Counted from the stretch's first letter, positions 1-8,367 are shown. The stretch is DNA of 32,938 nucleotides from an uncultured Bacilli bacterium (GCA_910587725.1 CAJUNG010000014.1:1-32938); one strand, 5' to 3'. Translations and numbers: made by a program. The notes: generated by a model not told the origin, from the letters alone.

Positions 1-54
1 TGATGTTGTAACACCTTGTGATACCCCGTCTGCTCTGCAGCGGGGTGGTTCATT

Positions 55-444
55 CTGGAAAAATCTTTACTGACTTCCCTTCAAAAAGCACATGAGATTA
101 TCACAAGTCGTGATTTTATCCAATTTCAAAAAGGGAACGAAGTCTATCATATACCTTTGAAAGAAATTTTGTTCGTTGAAAAGAAAAAAGAAGAATCATT
201 TTGCACGATTCACACCAAGGAAAAAATTTATCAAACCGATAAAAGTCTACTTCAATTTGCAGGTTACCTAACTGGTGACCCACGGTTTATGAAAGTTCAT
301 AGAAATTACATCGTGAATATTTATAACATCAGAAGTGTAGATTTTGATAACCTAAAAATTAATTTCCATGACGATCAAACCATATTGCTATCGAGAAACT
401 ACAAAAAATTATTAAAAGATAACCTAGATATTCAACTGATCTAG
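55..444 (+). CDS. LytTR-family DNA-binding regulator, 5'-truncated
   Basis: This is the C-terminal part of a LytTR transcription factor, which binds DNA through a beta-rich domain. The reading frame is open from position 22, and sequence matching the neighbouring LytTR protein begins near position 58. The shared features are a helix ending in KAHEI, then DPRFMKVHRNYIVN and a terminal SRNYKKLL. A TTG at 157 is the only easy start, but it would cut into the domain, so I do not accept it as native. An in-frame TGA at 19-21 and GC-rich flanking sequence suggest that the receiver-like N-terminal half was lost or lies beyond a rearrangement or contig edge. It ends 33 bases before the next LytTR gene, which looks like a tandem duplicate. 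Confidence 0.65.
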   Translation: MEKSLLTSLQKAHEIITSRDFIQFQKGNEVYHIPLKEILFVEKKKEESFCTIHTKEKIYQTDKSLLQFAGYLTGDPRFMKVHRNYIVNIYNIRSVDFDNLKINFHDDQTILLSRNYKKLLKDNLDIQLI

Positions 445-477
445 AATAAATAAAAAGAAAAAAAGGAGGAGAGAAAC

Positions 478-1287
478 ATGTTAAATTTCATCGTATATGA
501 GCATAGTCAAAAATATCAAGATAAATATTTTTCGGTAATCGACCGTTTTATTGGGAAAAGCAAGTTGGCTTATCATATCATTGAACTTAGTCATGAAAAA
601 GACTACACTGTGGATAGTTTAAAAGCTATTCCAGGATATAAAATTTATATCTTAAGTGCCGAATCCCCAGAGAAGTCAGGACTAGACTTTGCTAAAGAAA
701 TCCGAGATTCAGGAGATTGGGATAGTCAGATGATTTTGGTCTCTGAACATGAAGATTTGAGAAATTATGATTATCAGAGAAAAATATTAATGCTTGCCTT
801 CATCAACAAATTTTTTGATTTAGAGGTGATGTTGCTAGAAGCAATCCAAATTGCTCATAATATCCTAACGAGAAGACAGTGTATTCAATTTTCTAAGAAA
901 AATGGAATTTATCGCATCCCATTATCAGAAATTTCACAATTCAAAAAGGAAGAAGAGGAATCAAGATGTTATATAGAGACAAAGGATGGCTTATATATTA
1001 CCGATAAAACACTAACGCAAATGGAAAAAGATGTTCAAGAAGACCCTAGGTTTATTAGAACTCATCGTAATCATATCGTAAATGCTTATAATATTAGAAC
1101 GGTTGACTTTGAAAATAATCTCATTCAACTTGACAATAACAATATTGCCGAGATTTCTAAAAATTATAAGAAATCTCTGAAGGAATTTATTAGTAAAGAA
1201 AAATACGCAAACGGAACATTGCAAAGTCACGCAACATTGGAAACTTGTAAAGAAAAGAACCCAGAAAAAAAGAAAGTAAAAAATTAA
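478..1287 (+). CDS. LytTR response-regulator-like protein with degenerate receiver domain
   Basis: A 269-residue regulator of AgrA/LytR-like layout: receiver-like domain at about residues 1-120 and LytTR DNA-binding domain at about 135-245. The DNA-binding part carries DPRFIRTHRNHIVN and SKNYKKSLKEF, typical of LytTR proteins. In the receiver, the strand that normally ends in the phosphoacceptor Asp (AgrA-like YFLD) reads YILS, so residue 60 is Ser. The domain therefore cannot be phosphorylated in the usual way, and no histidine kinase gene is nearby. The start ATG follows a clear AAGGAGGAG site. The C-terminal tail is Lys-rich. Targets are unknown; the adjacent cold-shock genes are one possibility, by position only. 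Confidence 0.8.
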   Translation: MLNFIVYEHSQKYQDKYFSVIDRFIGKSKLAYHIIELSHEKDYTVDSLKAIPGYKIYILSAESPEKSGLDFAKEIRDSGDWDSQMILVSEHEDLRNYDYQRKILMLAFINKFFDLEVMLLEAIQIAHNILTRRQCIQFSKKNGIYRIPLSEISQFKKEEEESRCYIETKDGLYITDKTLTQMEKDVQEDPRFIRTHRNHIVNAYNIRTVDFENNLIQLDNNNIAEISKNYKKSLKEFISKEKYANGTLQSHATLETCKEKNPEKKKVKN

Positions 1288-1499
1288 ATCGTTAAACTTC
1301 CTGTAAAATAAATTTGCTGAGATGCAAAAATATACCAAAATGCGTAGATTTTTCTAAAAAACAGGTGAATTTTTGACCTCTCGATAAAAAATTGGAGAAG
1401 AATCAAAATTTTATGTTACGATAATTGAGGCTCGACTTTTTCAAAAAGTAGGGTAGCAGTAGGTAGTAAAAGAATAAAAAGAAGGTGAGGTGTAGAAGT

Positions 1500-1706
1500 A
1501 TGACAGGACGCGTCAAATGGTTTGACAACGAGAAGGGATATGGCTTTATTGAACATGAAAATGGTGCAGATATTTTTGCGCATTATTCTGCAATTCAACA
1601 AGATGGTTATAAGAGTCTAAGCGAAGGTCAAATGGTAGATTTTAGGTTAATTGAGACTGCCAAAGGATATCAAGCACAAGAAGTTCGTACCAAAGACGAA
1701 CTATAA
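1500..1706 (+). CDS. Cold-shock domain protein
   Basis: A 68-residue single cold-shock domain that would bind single-stranded RNA or DNA as a chaperone or antiterminator. It shows GRVKWFDNEKGYGFI (RNP1 region KGYGFIE) and DIFAHYSAI (RNP2), with the usual length of a CspA-type protein. I start at the ATG at 1500, because the upstream GTG at 1485 lies inside the GGTGAGGTG ribosome site. It has a close paralogue starting at 1898, and the leader just before both start codons is almost identical (GAAGGTGAGGTGTA). The leader of about 200 bases may matter for cold regulation, but I see no defined thermosensor. Confidence 0.9.
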   Translation: MTGRVKWFDNEKGYGFIEHENGADIFAHYSAIQQDGYKSLSEGQMVDFRLIETAKGYQAQEVRTKDEL

Positions 1707-1897
1707 AATAAATTAGTTAATTCACAAGTGAAGAATACACCATAGAACGTAATTCTTCAAAAAAATTGAATAAAACAGGAAATTTCGACAAATTTCGCGT
1801 GTTGAACGGTAGTACAATAAACCTAACATCAGGGTGAAAAGCAAGACTAATGCAGTAAGAAGAACAGAAGTAAAAATAGAAGGTGAGGTGTAAGAGT

Positions 1898-2116
1898 TTG
1901 AGAGGACGCGTTAAGTGGTTCAATAATGACAAAGGATATGGATTTATTGAATACAAAGAAGACGAAGATATCTTTGCGCATTATTCCGCAATACTACAAG
2001 ATGGGTATAAGACATTAAACGAAGGACAACTAGTAGATTTTACTTTACTAGAAACCGCAAAGGGATATCAAGCTAAAGATATTCGGGTTTCCGAAGAATT
2101 ACAAGCAACCAAATAA
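1898..2116 (+). CDS. Cold-shock domain protein (second copy)
   Basis: A 72-residue cold-shock domain protein, paralogous to the gene at 1500. It keeps RGRVKWFNNDKGYGFIEY and DIFAHYSAI, so both RNA-binding motifs are intact. The start is TTG at 1898, preceded by the same AGGTGAGGTGTA leader as its neighbour; a GTG at 1883 lies within that ribosome site and is less likely. The stop codon falls in the loop of a probable terminator. The two genes look like a tandem duplication with separate leaders and so possibly separate transcripts. Confidence 0.9.
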   Translation: MRGRVKWFNNDKGYGFIEYKEDEDIFAHYSAILQDGYKTLNEGQLVDFTLLETAKGYQAKDIRVSEELQATK

Positions 2117-2128
2117 GGTGGCTTTTTT
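2103..2128 (+). terminator. Intrinsic terminator of the second cold-shock gene
   Basis: Arms AAGCAACC and GGTGGCTT pair over eight positions with one A-G mismatch, loop AAATAA, followed by six T. It overlaps the stop codon of the second cold-shock gene. Confidence 0.6.
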
Positions 2129-2166
2129 CTTTGAACTGTGTTATGATAATCATGGGAGGGATGTTA

Positions 2167-2697
2167 ATGAACATTTCAATAAGAGGAGACAAACTAGAGA
2201 TTACAGAAGCAATGAAAGACTATGTAAAGGAGAAACTAGCAAAACTAGATAAGTATATCGATTCACCAGAAAATGTAGATGCTAGTATCTTAGTAAAAGT
2301 CAACAAACAAAGTCACAAAGTAGAAATTACCATTCCATTGAAAAAAGTCATGCTACGTGCTGAAGTGGAGCAAGAAAGTTTCTATGCTGCAGTAGATGTT
2401 GCGATTGACAAACTAGAAAGACAAATTCGAAAAAATAAAACGAGAATTTCAAGTAAGAAAAACAAAGATGAAAAAGATTTCGTTTATGACTATATTGATA
2501 CAATCAAGGAAGAAGAGAGCAACAAAATTGTTAAACGAAAGAAAATTGATGTTAAGCCGATGGACGAAGAAGAGGCAATTCTACAAATGGAGTTAGTAGG
2601 ACATGAATTCTATCTATTCAAAAATATTGAAACAGGAAAACCAGCCCTTGTTTATAAAAGAAAAGATGGAAATTACGGAATGATTGAATCAGAATAA
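2167..2697 (+). CDS. hpf: Ribosome hibernation-promoting factor, long form
   Basis: A 176-residue long-form HPF/RaiA-type protein that binds the 30S decoding region and dimerises 70S ribosomes into inactive 100S particles. The N-terminal domain (about 1-100) begins MNISIRGDKLEITEAMKDYV, the usual opening. After a charged linker, the C-terminal dimerisation domain has MDEEEAILQMELVGHEFYLF and ends in KRKDGNYGMIE, which marks the long form. The ATG at 2167 is chosen because GGGAGGG ends at 2160; the ATG at 2161 is too close to it. The gene precedes secA, a common order in Bacillota. Confidence 0.95.
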   Translation: MNISIRGDKLEITEAMKDYVKEKLAKLDKYIDSPENVDASILVKVNKQSHKVEITIPLKKVMLRAEVEQESFYAAVDVAIDKLERQIRKNKTRISSKKNKDEKDFVYDYIDTIKEEESNKIVKRKKIDVKPMDEEEAILQMELVGHEFYLFKNIETGKPALVYKRKDGNYGMIESE

Positions 2698-2717
2698 CCT
2701 ATTTTTTAATAAAAATC

Positions 2718-2757
2718 AAAAAGATACATTTGAAAACAGTAATTTGTATCTTTTTTT
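2718..2757 (+). terminator. Intrinsic terminator after hpf
   Basis: Arms AAAAAGATACA and TGTATCTTTTT are perfect complements (11 bp) with a loop of about 16-17 bases, running into a T tract. It separates hpf from secA. Confidence 0.75.
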
Positions 2758-2811
2758 ATGGAAAAATATGCACGAATCTGTTAAAATAGAACTATCAAGG
2801 AGGAAAAGAAC

Positions 2812-5304
2812 ATGAGTATACTAAAAAAACTATTTGATCACGAATATAAAGAAATGAAAAGATTTATGAAAATTGCCGATGAGATTGAATCGAAAAGTGA
2901 AGAATACGAGGCATTGACAGATGAAGATTTAAAACGAAAGACGGAAGAGTTTAAAACCGCATTAAAAGACGGAAAAACGTTAGAAGATATTTTAGTAGAT
3001 GCTTTTGCAACAGCAAGAGAAGCTTGTTACCGTGTAATTGGAGAAAAACCATTCTATGTACAGATTTTAGGAGCGTTAGCAATTCACTATGGAAATATTG
3101 CTGAGATGAAAACGGGAGAAGGAAAAACCTTAACTAGTGTACTTCCTGCTTACTTAAATGCATTGACAGGAGAAGGTGTACATATCATTACGGTTAATGA
3201 GTATCTAGCTTCACGTGATGCAGAATGGATGGGAAAAATTCATGAATTTTTAGGGTTGACCGTAGGAATTAATTTAAGAGATTTGACTCCGTCAGAAAAA
3301 CAAGCGGCTTATGGTTGTGATATCATGTATTCGACAAATAATGAAATTGGATTTGATTATTTAAGAGATAACATGGTAGTAAAAAAAGAAAATCGCGTGC
3401 AAAAAGCCTTAAACTTTGCCATTATCGATGAGGTAGACTCAGTATTAATTGATGAGGCAAGAACACCATTAATTATTTCTGGTGGCGCAATGCAAAGTGC
3501 AGGAATGTATATGGATGCAGATAAATTTGCAAAATCGCTAAAAGAAGAAGAGGATTTCATTTATGATGAAAAAACAAAAGCAGTAAATTTAAATGAACAA
3601 GGCGCAGAAAAAGCAGAAAAGTTCTTCAAAGTAAAAAATTTATATGATGTGGATAACACGACACTCGTACATTTTATCAATCAAGCATTAAGAGCAAATT
3701 TTTCGATGAGAAATGATGTTGATTATGTGGTACAAGATGGTGAAGTTGTAATCGTTGACCAATTTACCGGACGTCTAATGAAAGGAAGAGCATTCTCTGA
3801 TGGGCTTCACCAAGCAATTGAAGCAAAAGAAGGAGTACAAATTCAGCAAGAAACGAAAACATTAGCAACAATTACGTTCCAAAATCTGTTCCGTATGTAC
3901 AAAAAACTATCCGGAATGACCGGAACTGCCAAAACAGAAGAAGAAGAATTTAGAAATATTTACAATATGTACGTTATTGAAATTCCTACTAACCGTCCTG
4001 TAGAAAGAATTGATGCACCAGATATTATGTATTCGACAAAAGCAGGAAAATATCGGGCAATTGTGAATGAAATTGAAGCAAGATATAAAAAAGGGCAACC
4101 TGTTTTAGTAGGTACGATTGCCATTGAAACAAGTGAATTAATTAGTGATTTGTTAAAACAAAAACATATTCCTCATGAAGTATTAAATGCAAAAAACCAT
4201 GCAAGAGAAGCAGAGATTATTTCAAAAATTGGTCTTGGAAAAAGTGTTACTATTGCTACTAATATGGCAGGACGTGGAACCGACATTAAGCTATCAGATG
4301 AAATTAGAGAACTTGGAGGACTTTGTGTAATTGGTACAGAACGCCATGAATCTCGTCGTATTGACAATCAGTTAAGAGGACGTTCAGGACGTCAGGGAGA
4401 CCCAGGATTTACTCAATTTTATGTATCTATGGAAGATGATTTAATGGTAAGATTTGGAACAGATAGAATTAAAATCATGCTTCAAAATCTTGGATTTGAT
4501 GAAAATCAAGCAATTCAGAGTAAGACATTTACCAAATCTTTATCTAGTGCCCAATCACGAGTAGAAGGAAATAACTTTGATATTCGAAAACAACTTTTAC
4601 AATACGATGATGTAAACAACAACCAAAGAGAGATTATGTATAAAAGAAGAAATGAAATTCTTGATAGTGAATCAATTCATGAGACTGTACTAAATGCAAT
4701 GAGAAACCATGTGATGGATGTAGTGAATGCACATATTTATCCAGAAGGGAAACTAACCGATAAGGATATCGAAGAAATTGTTGAAGCAGTCAATGAAAAT
4801 TTATTAAAACAAGATGTTGAGGTCAATGAATTTAAAGAAAAGACCTCAGAAGAAATCATCGATGAGATTAGTGAGAAAGTCATAAAGGAATATGAAGATA
4901 AATTAAAAGAAATTCCTCAAGAAATTCGTGATGAGTTCGAAAAAGTAATTAGTTTAAATGTCATCGACCATTATTGGACAGAACAAATTAATACAATGTC
5001 TCATTTAAGAGAAGGAATTTATTTAAGAGGATATGCTCAAGAAGACCCGCTTCGTGCTTATACAATGGAAGGATTCGAATTATTTGATTCCATGATGCAA
5101 AGAATTGATAAGGACATTACCATTCTTTTGGTAAAATCAGAAATCCGTCAAAATATTGAGCGGAAGGAAGTAGCAAAAAATAAGATTACCAATGAAAGTG
5201 ATACCTCTAAACCAAAGACACCAAAGAAATCGCAAAAAATTGGGAGAAATGACCCTTGCGGGTGCGGTTCCGGAAAAAAGTATAAAAATTGCTGTGGAAA
5301 GTGA
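2812..5304 (+). CDS. secA: Preprotein translocase ATPase SecA
   Basis: SecA is the ATPase motor that pushes secretory proteins through SecYEG. At 830 residues it is full length for Bacillota. Visible landmarks are Walker A MKTGEGKT (99-106), Walker B DEVD (206-209) in a block ending EARTPLIISG, the MAGRGTDIKL motif, RGRSGRQGDPG (helicase motif VI), and the C-terminal zinc site CGCGSGKKYKNCC that contacts SecB or the ribosome. The ATG follows AAGGAGG at good spacing. It ends in TGA, which supports TGA as a stop codon here. The gene often found after secA, prfB, is not present downstream. Confidence 0.98.
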   Translation: MSILKKLFDHEYKEMKRFMKIADEIESKSEEYEALTDEDLKRKTEEFKTALKDGKTLEDILVDAFATAREACYRVIGEKPFYVQILGALAIHYGNIAEMKTGEGKTLTSVLPAYLNALTGEGVHIITVNEYLASRDAEWMGKIHEFLGLTVGINLRDLTPSEKQAAYGCDIMYSTNNEIGFDYLRDNMVVKKENRVQKALNFAIIDEVDSVLIDEARTPLIISGGAMQSAGMYMDADKFAKSLKEEEDFIYDEKTKAVNLNEQGAEKAEKFFKVKNLYDVDNTTLVHFINQALRANFSMRNDVDYVVQDGEVVIVDQFTGRLMKGRAFSDGLHQAIEAKEGVQIQQETKTLATITFQNLFRMYKKLSGMTGTAKTEEEEFRNIYNMYVIEIPTNRPVERIDAPDIMYSTKAGKYRAIVNEIEARYKKGQPVLVGTIAIETSELISDLLKQKHIPHEVLNAKNHAREAEIISKIGLGKSVTIATNMAGRGTDIKLSDEIRELGGLCVIGTERHESRRIDNQLRGRSGRQGDPGFTQFYVSMEDDLMVRFGTDRIKIMLQNLGFDENQAIQSKTFTKSLSSAQSRVEGNNFDIRKQLLQYDDVNNNQREIMYKRRNEILDSESIHETVLNAMRNHVMDVVNAHIYPEGKLTDKDIEEIVEAVNENLLKQDVEVNEFKEKTSEEIIDEISEKVIKEYEDKLKEIPQEIRDEFEKVISLNVIDHYWTEQINTMSHLREGIYLRGYAQEDPLRAYTMEGFELFDSMMQRIDKDITILLVKSEIRQNIERKEVAKNKITNESDTSKPKTPKKSQKIGRNDPCGCGSGKKYKNCCGK

Positions 5305-5367
5305 GATAAATAAAGGGCTTGTGAAGATTTTGCAAAATTAAAAAATATGGCTTAAATGCCCTAAAAT

Positions 5368-5405
5368 AAAGGATGTAAACAACAAAGATATGTGAACATC
5401 CTTTT
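5368..5405 (+). terminator. Intrinsic terminator after secA
   Basis: AAAGGATGT and ACATCCTTT form a 9-bp stem with a loop of about 19 bases, followed by a short T run. It marks the end of the secA transcript before the accessory block. Confidence 0.6.
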
Positions 5406-5431
5406 AAAATTCAAAAAAGTGAGGTGATATA

Positions 5432-6319
5432 ATGAAAAAAGATATAGTAACTACATAGATAACAGTAAAAGAAAATAAAGTGGGAATTTTAAGAGTAGGT
5501 AATGTGAATTATATTTCATTAACAGATTTGGCAAAAAAAGCAAATTCTGAAGATCCATCGGGAGTAATTAGAAATTGGATGTCAAACAAAAATTCATTTG
5601 ATTATTATGGTTTATGGGAAGAAATTAATAATGAAGATTTTAATTCCGTGGAATACCACAGAATTAAAATTGATGAAGCACCTTGTAATCGTTTTACTAT
5701 GACACCCAATCGTTGGAAAAGGGATTTTAATTCTATTGGAATTATTCCAAGTAGTGGAAAGTATAGTAAAGGAACCTTTGCTCATCCAGATATAGCATTT
5801 GAATTTGCTAGTTGGCTATCTCCAGAATTCAAGTTATATTTAATAAAAGAATTTGAAAGATTAAAAACAAACGAAGCATATCAAGAAAAAGTTGATTGGC
5901 AAGCAAATAGATTATTATCTAAATTAAATTACATAGTTCATACTGATGCAGTAAAAACTTATATTGTGTCAACACTTACAGAATAACAAAAGAAATTTGT
6001 ATATGCTGAAGAAGCGGATGTTTTAAATGTAGCATTATTTGGTATGACAGCTAAAGAATGGAGAGATAATAATCCAGAATTGGCAAAAGAAGGTAACATG
6101 AGAGATTATACTGATTTACTACATTTAGTAATTTTAAATAATCGCCAAAATACAAATGCCGAATTAATCGAAGAAAAAGTATCTCAAAGTGAAAGGCTTA
6201 TTAGACTTAATAATTCTGCAAGAAGGCAAATGAAAGTATTAAAAGACAATAAGAATATTAAAGAATTAGAATTATTACAAAAACAGGTTAATGATGAAGA
6301 CAAATTATTAATTGATTAA
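5432..6319 (+). pseudogene. KilA-N domain protein, inactivated by two nonsense codons
   Basis: This reading frame aligns almost without gaps with the intact KilA-N protein at 28956-29846. It starts at ATG 5432 behind GAGGTGAT, but TAG at 5456-5458 stands where the intact copy has GAG (Glu). TAA at 5984-5986 stands where the intact copy has CAA (Gln), and the frame then continues unchanged to 6319. The KilA-N DNA-binding region (ISLTDLAK, NRWKRDFNSIGII, FEFASWLSPEFKLYLIKEFERL) and the C-terminal region (ALFGMTAKEW, MRDYTDLLHLVILNN) are both recognisable. Residual translation could begin at GTG 5480 and at ATG 6044. The lack of frameshifts indicates recent inactivation. Confidence 0.85.
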
Positions 6320-6328
6320 AATAGAGGA

Positions 6329-6637
6329 GTGTTAACAGATAATGTTAATGCTCTTTTGTTTTATATAGAAAAGGAAAGGAAATATTCTAGAATAGATTTA
6401 CTCAAGTATCCATTTAAAGTTATCCATGAAGAAGTAAATATAAAGAACTGTAGATTTTATGATTTAAGAGGAATCTGCACAACAAAGAATTTAAAAAATG
6501 GTGTAGAAATTAGGGATGTAGCTGACATTTTAGAGCATAGTAAGATAGAGGAAACAGAAAATTATGATGTACCTACAACTTAAGAAAAAGTTAAAGAAGC
6601 AGGTGAAAAAATTGAAGAAATGATTAAATATGAATAA
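6329..6637 (+). pseudogene. Tyrosine recombinase (phage-type integrase), C-terminal remnant
   Basis: The peptide YDLRGICTTKNLKNGVEIRD followed by VADILEHSKIEETENY resembles the C-terminal catalytic segment of tyrosine recombinases (usual form HDLRHTxAT...LGHSSI..T..Y). The Arg and final Tyr positions survive, but the His of HxxR is Tyr and LGH is LEH. The N-terminal arm-binding and core-binding parts are missing. A TAA at 6581-6583 interrupts the frame, which then runs on as EKVKEAGEKIEEMIKYE to a second TAA at 6637, like a normal integrase tail. It is probably a relic of the element that brought in this accessory block. Confidence 0.6.
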
Positions 6638-6654
6638 AAATTAATATTATAGAG

Positions 6655-6683
6655 TTGACTAAAACTACCGTTAACGGTATAAT
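6655..6683 (+). promoter_or_regulatory. Consensus promoter with palindromic operator for the Fic gene
   Basis: TTGACT (6655-6660), a 17-base spacer and TATAAT (6678-6683) make a near-perfect sigma-A promoter. The spacer contains the perfect 14-bp palindrome TACCGTTAACGGTA (6666-6679), which overlaps the first bases of the -10 box. A protein bound there would block RNA polymerase. The downstream gene has its own N-terminal helix-turn-helix-like segment, so autoregulation is the simplest inference. Confidence 0.85.
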
Positions 6684-6704
6684 AGTATATAGAGGTGAAA
6701 TTTT

Positions 6705-7634
6705 ATGGAATTTATGACTACTAAAGAAGCTACAAAAAAGTGGAATATAAGTGAAAGAAGAATTAGACAATTATTACAAGATGGTAGAATTGAAGGTGCT
6801 GTTAAAAATGGAAACAGTTGGAATATTCCTGTAGATGCAATAAAACCTGTGGATAAACGAATTATCAAACCAGATTCTACAGAATTTATTATAGATTTAG
6901 AGGATAACTATTTCAATGAAGTCGACCAATTAAAGAGCGAGTTAGATAATAAAAGACCAATACCAAAAGAAACTTTAAAATCATTAGAAGAATCGATTGC
7001 TCTTGAATGGACATACAATAGCAATGGTATTGAGGGAAATACTTTGACACTTAGAGAAACTCAAGTAGTTTTAGAAGGAATCACAGTTGGTGGAAAATCA
7101 ATAAAGGAACATTTAGAGGCGATTAATCATGAAAAAGCAATTTTATATTTAAATGATTTAGTGAAAGAAAAGAATCCTATTACAGAATGGAACATAAAAA
7201 GTATTCATCAATTAGTATTAAAAAATATTGACGATGAAAATGCAGGAAGATATAGAAGAGAAAATGTTACTATAAAAGGCGCAACTCATACTCCTCCAGA
7301 TTATTTGAAAGTTCCAGAATTAATGGAAAAGTTAGTTTTAAATTTTGAAAATTGGAACGAATTTCACCACATTACTCAAGCAGCTTTATTACATGGCGAA
7401 TTAGTTAAGATTCATCCATTTGTGGATGGAAATGGTAGGACCTCAAGATTACTTATGAACTTAGATTTAATGAATCATGGGTATAATCCGGTAATAATAA
7501 AAAAAGAAGATAGATTAGAATATTATGAAGCATTGGATAAAGCTCATACAACTGGTAATTATACAGATTTCATTAAATTAATAACAAAGTTAGAAATAGA
7601 AATGTTAAAAAAGTATTTGGAATTGTTGAGATAA
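6705..7634 (+). CDS. Fic-domain AMPylase with N-terminal HTH, self-inhibited class
   Basis: Fic enzymes usually transfer AMP from ATP to hydroxyl groups of target proteins. The 309-residue product opens with an excisionase/MerR-like DNA-binding segment (about 1-50: TTKEATKKWNISERRIRQLL). The inhibitory motif SNGIEGN lies at 106-112, matching [S/T]xxxE[G/N] placed N-terminal to the Fic core (class II). The catalytic motif HPFVDGNGRTSR lies at 237-248 with all key residues. The inhibitory Glu is E110, so the enzyme is probably held inactive in cis. ATG 6705 has AGAGGTGA six bases upstream; ATG 6714 is an alternative. It sits alone behind a strong repressible promoter in an accessory block, which suggests a regulatory or defence-type role. 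Confidence 0.92.
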   Translation: MEFMTTKEATKKWNISERRIRQLLQDGRIEGAVKNGNSWNIPVDAIKPVDKRIIKPDSTEFIIDLEDNYFNEVDQLKSELDNKRPIPKETLKSLEESIALEWTYNSNGIEGNTLTLRETQVVLEGITVGGKSIKEHLEAINHEKAILYLNDLVKEKNPITEWNIKSIHQLVLKNIDDENAGRYRRENVTIKGATHTPPDYLKVPELMEKLVLNFENWNEFHHITQAALLHGELVKIHPFVDGNGRTSRLLMNLDLMNHGYNPVIIKKEDRLEYYEALDKAHTTGNYTDFIKLITKLEIEMLKKYLELLR

Positions 7635-7964
7635 ATTATATATAAATATTGAAATATCAAAAGCTCTTTTTGGTTATTTTGAAACATTATATCAAAAATT
7701 GATTAAACTATATGGAATTGCTGTGATTACAGTTTTAACTCAAATATATAATAGTGATTGATTAAGAACCGTTGGCATATTATCAAGAGCTTTTTAAAAC
7801 AGCAAACTGTCTTAGTGTTGATTAAATTCACGATTTAGCTTATAATTTAAGTAGATTTCGTGGACGAATAAATAATGTTCCCATTAGATAAATCACTTAT
7901 AGGAAAGATATAGGAATATTTCTAATGGAATTACCGGATATAAAAATAATTGGAGGAAAAGAAT
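7635..7964 (+). other. Non-coding stretch with decayed coding trace and inverted repeat
   Basis: No intact gene. A coding-like frame reads YGIAVITVLTQIYNSD, TGA, LRTVGILSRAF, TAA and is not recognised. AAAAGCTCTT (7659-7668) and AAGAGCTTTT (7785-7794) are perfect reverse complements flanking this trace. A GGAGGA ribosome site at the right end serves the next gene. Confidence 0.5.
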
Positions 7965-8300
7965 ATGGAAAACAAATTATGTCAAAGTTGTGGTATGCCA
8001 ATAACAAAGGATGAAGAATTAGGAACAAACAAAGATGGAAGTAAAAATAGTGAGTATTGTAAATATTGCTATACAAATGGAGAATTTATCAATCCAGTAA
8101 CTATGGAAGAGTACATAGATATGTGTTCAAAATATGGAGAACAAGCAGGAATGACAGAAGAGGAAATGAAAGAATATTGTACAAAATTATTTCCTACTTT
8201 AACACGATGGAAATGTACCTGCACAGAAGAATGTGCAAGTGGATATAATCCAAATTGTACTTGTACCAATCCAGAGTGCCATTGCACTGAGAAAAGATAA
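7965..8300 (+). CDS. Zinc-ribbon protein with Cys-rich C-terminal tail
   Basis: A 111-residue protein. The N-terminal part (CQSCGMPITKDEELGTNKDG, then YCKYCYTNGEF) matches the small putative zinc-ribbon family with CxxC pairs (PF12674-like), including the conserved TMEEYID helix and FPTLTRWK. After residue 83 a short tail is dense in Cys: CTCTEECASGYNPNCTCTNP then ECHC. This looks metallothionein-like and would bind extra metal. Function is unknown. The ATG has GGAGGA just upstream. It lies close to the MGMT-like gene and may share its transcript. Confidence 0.85.
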   Translation: MENKLCQSCGMPITKDEELGTNKDGSKNSEYCKYCYTNGEFINPVTMEEYIDMCSKYGEQAGMTEEEMKEYCTKLFPTLTRWKCTCTEECASGYNPNCTCTNPECHCTEKR

Positions 8301-8367
8301 AATAAAAACTGCTTCATTGCATAAATCTCTATTTTCCTATAGGATAATGAAGAAAGGAGATAAAAAT

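Noticed and set aside
1012..1338. Minus-strand frame opposite the LytTR gene, and similar frames elsewhere (3357-3560, 17889-18077, 25364-25696, 32654-32908)
   Set aside because: These are antisense shadows of well-supported genes and have no ribosome sites or recognisable domains.
1500..2116. Cold-shock proteins as effectors of the retron
   Set aside because: Some retrons have a cold-shock partner, but these genes are 12 kb away and separated by housekeeping operons.
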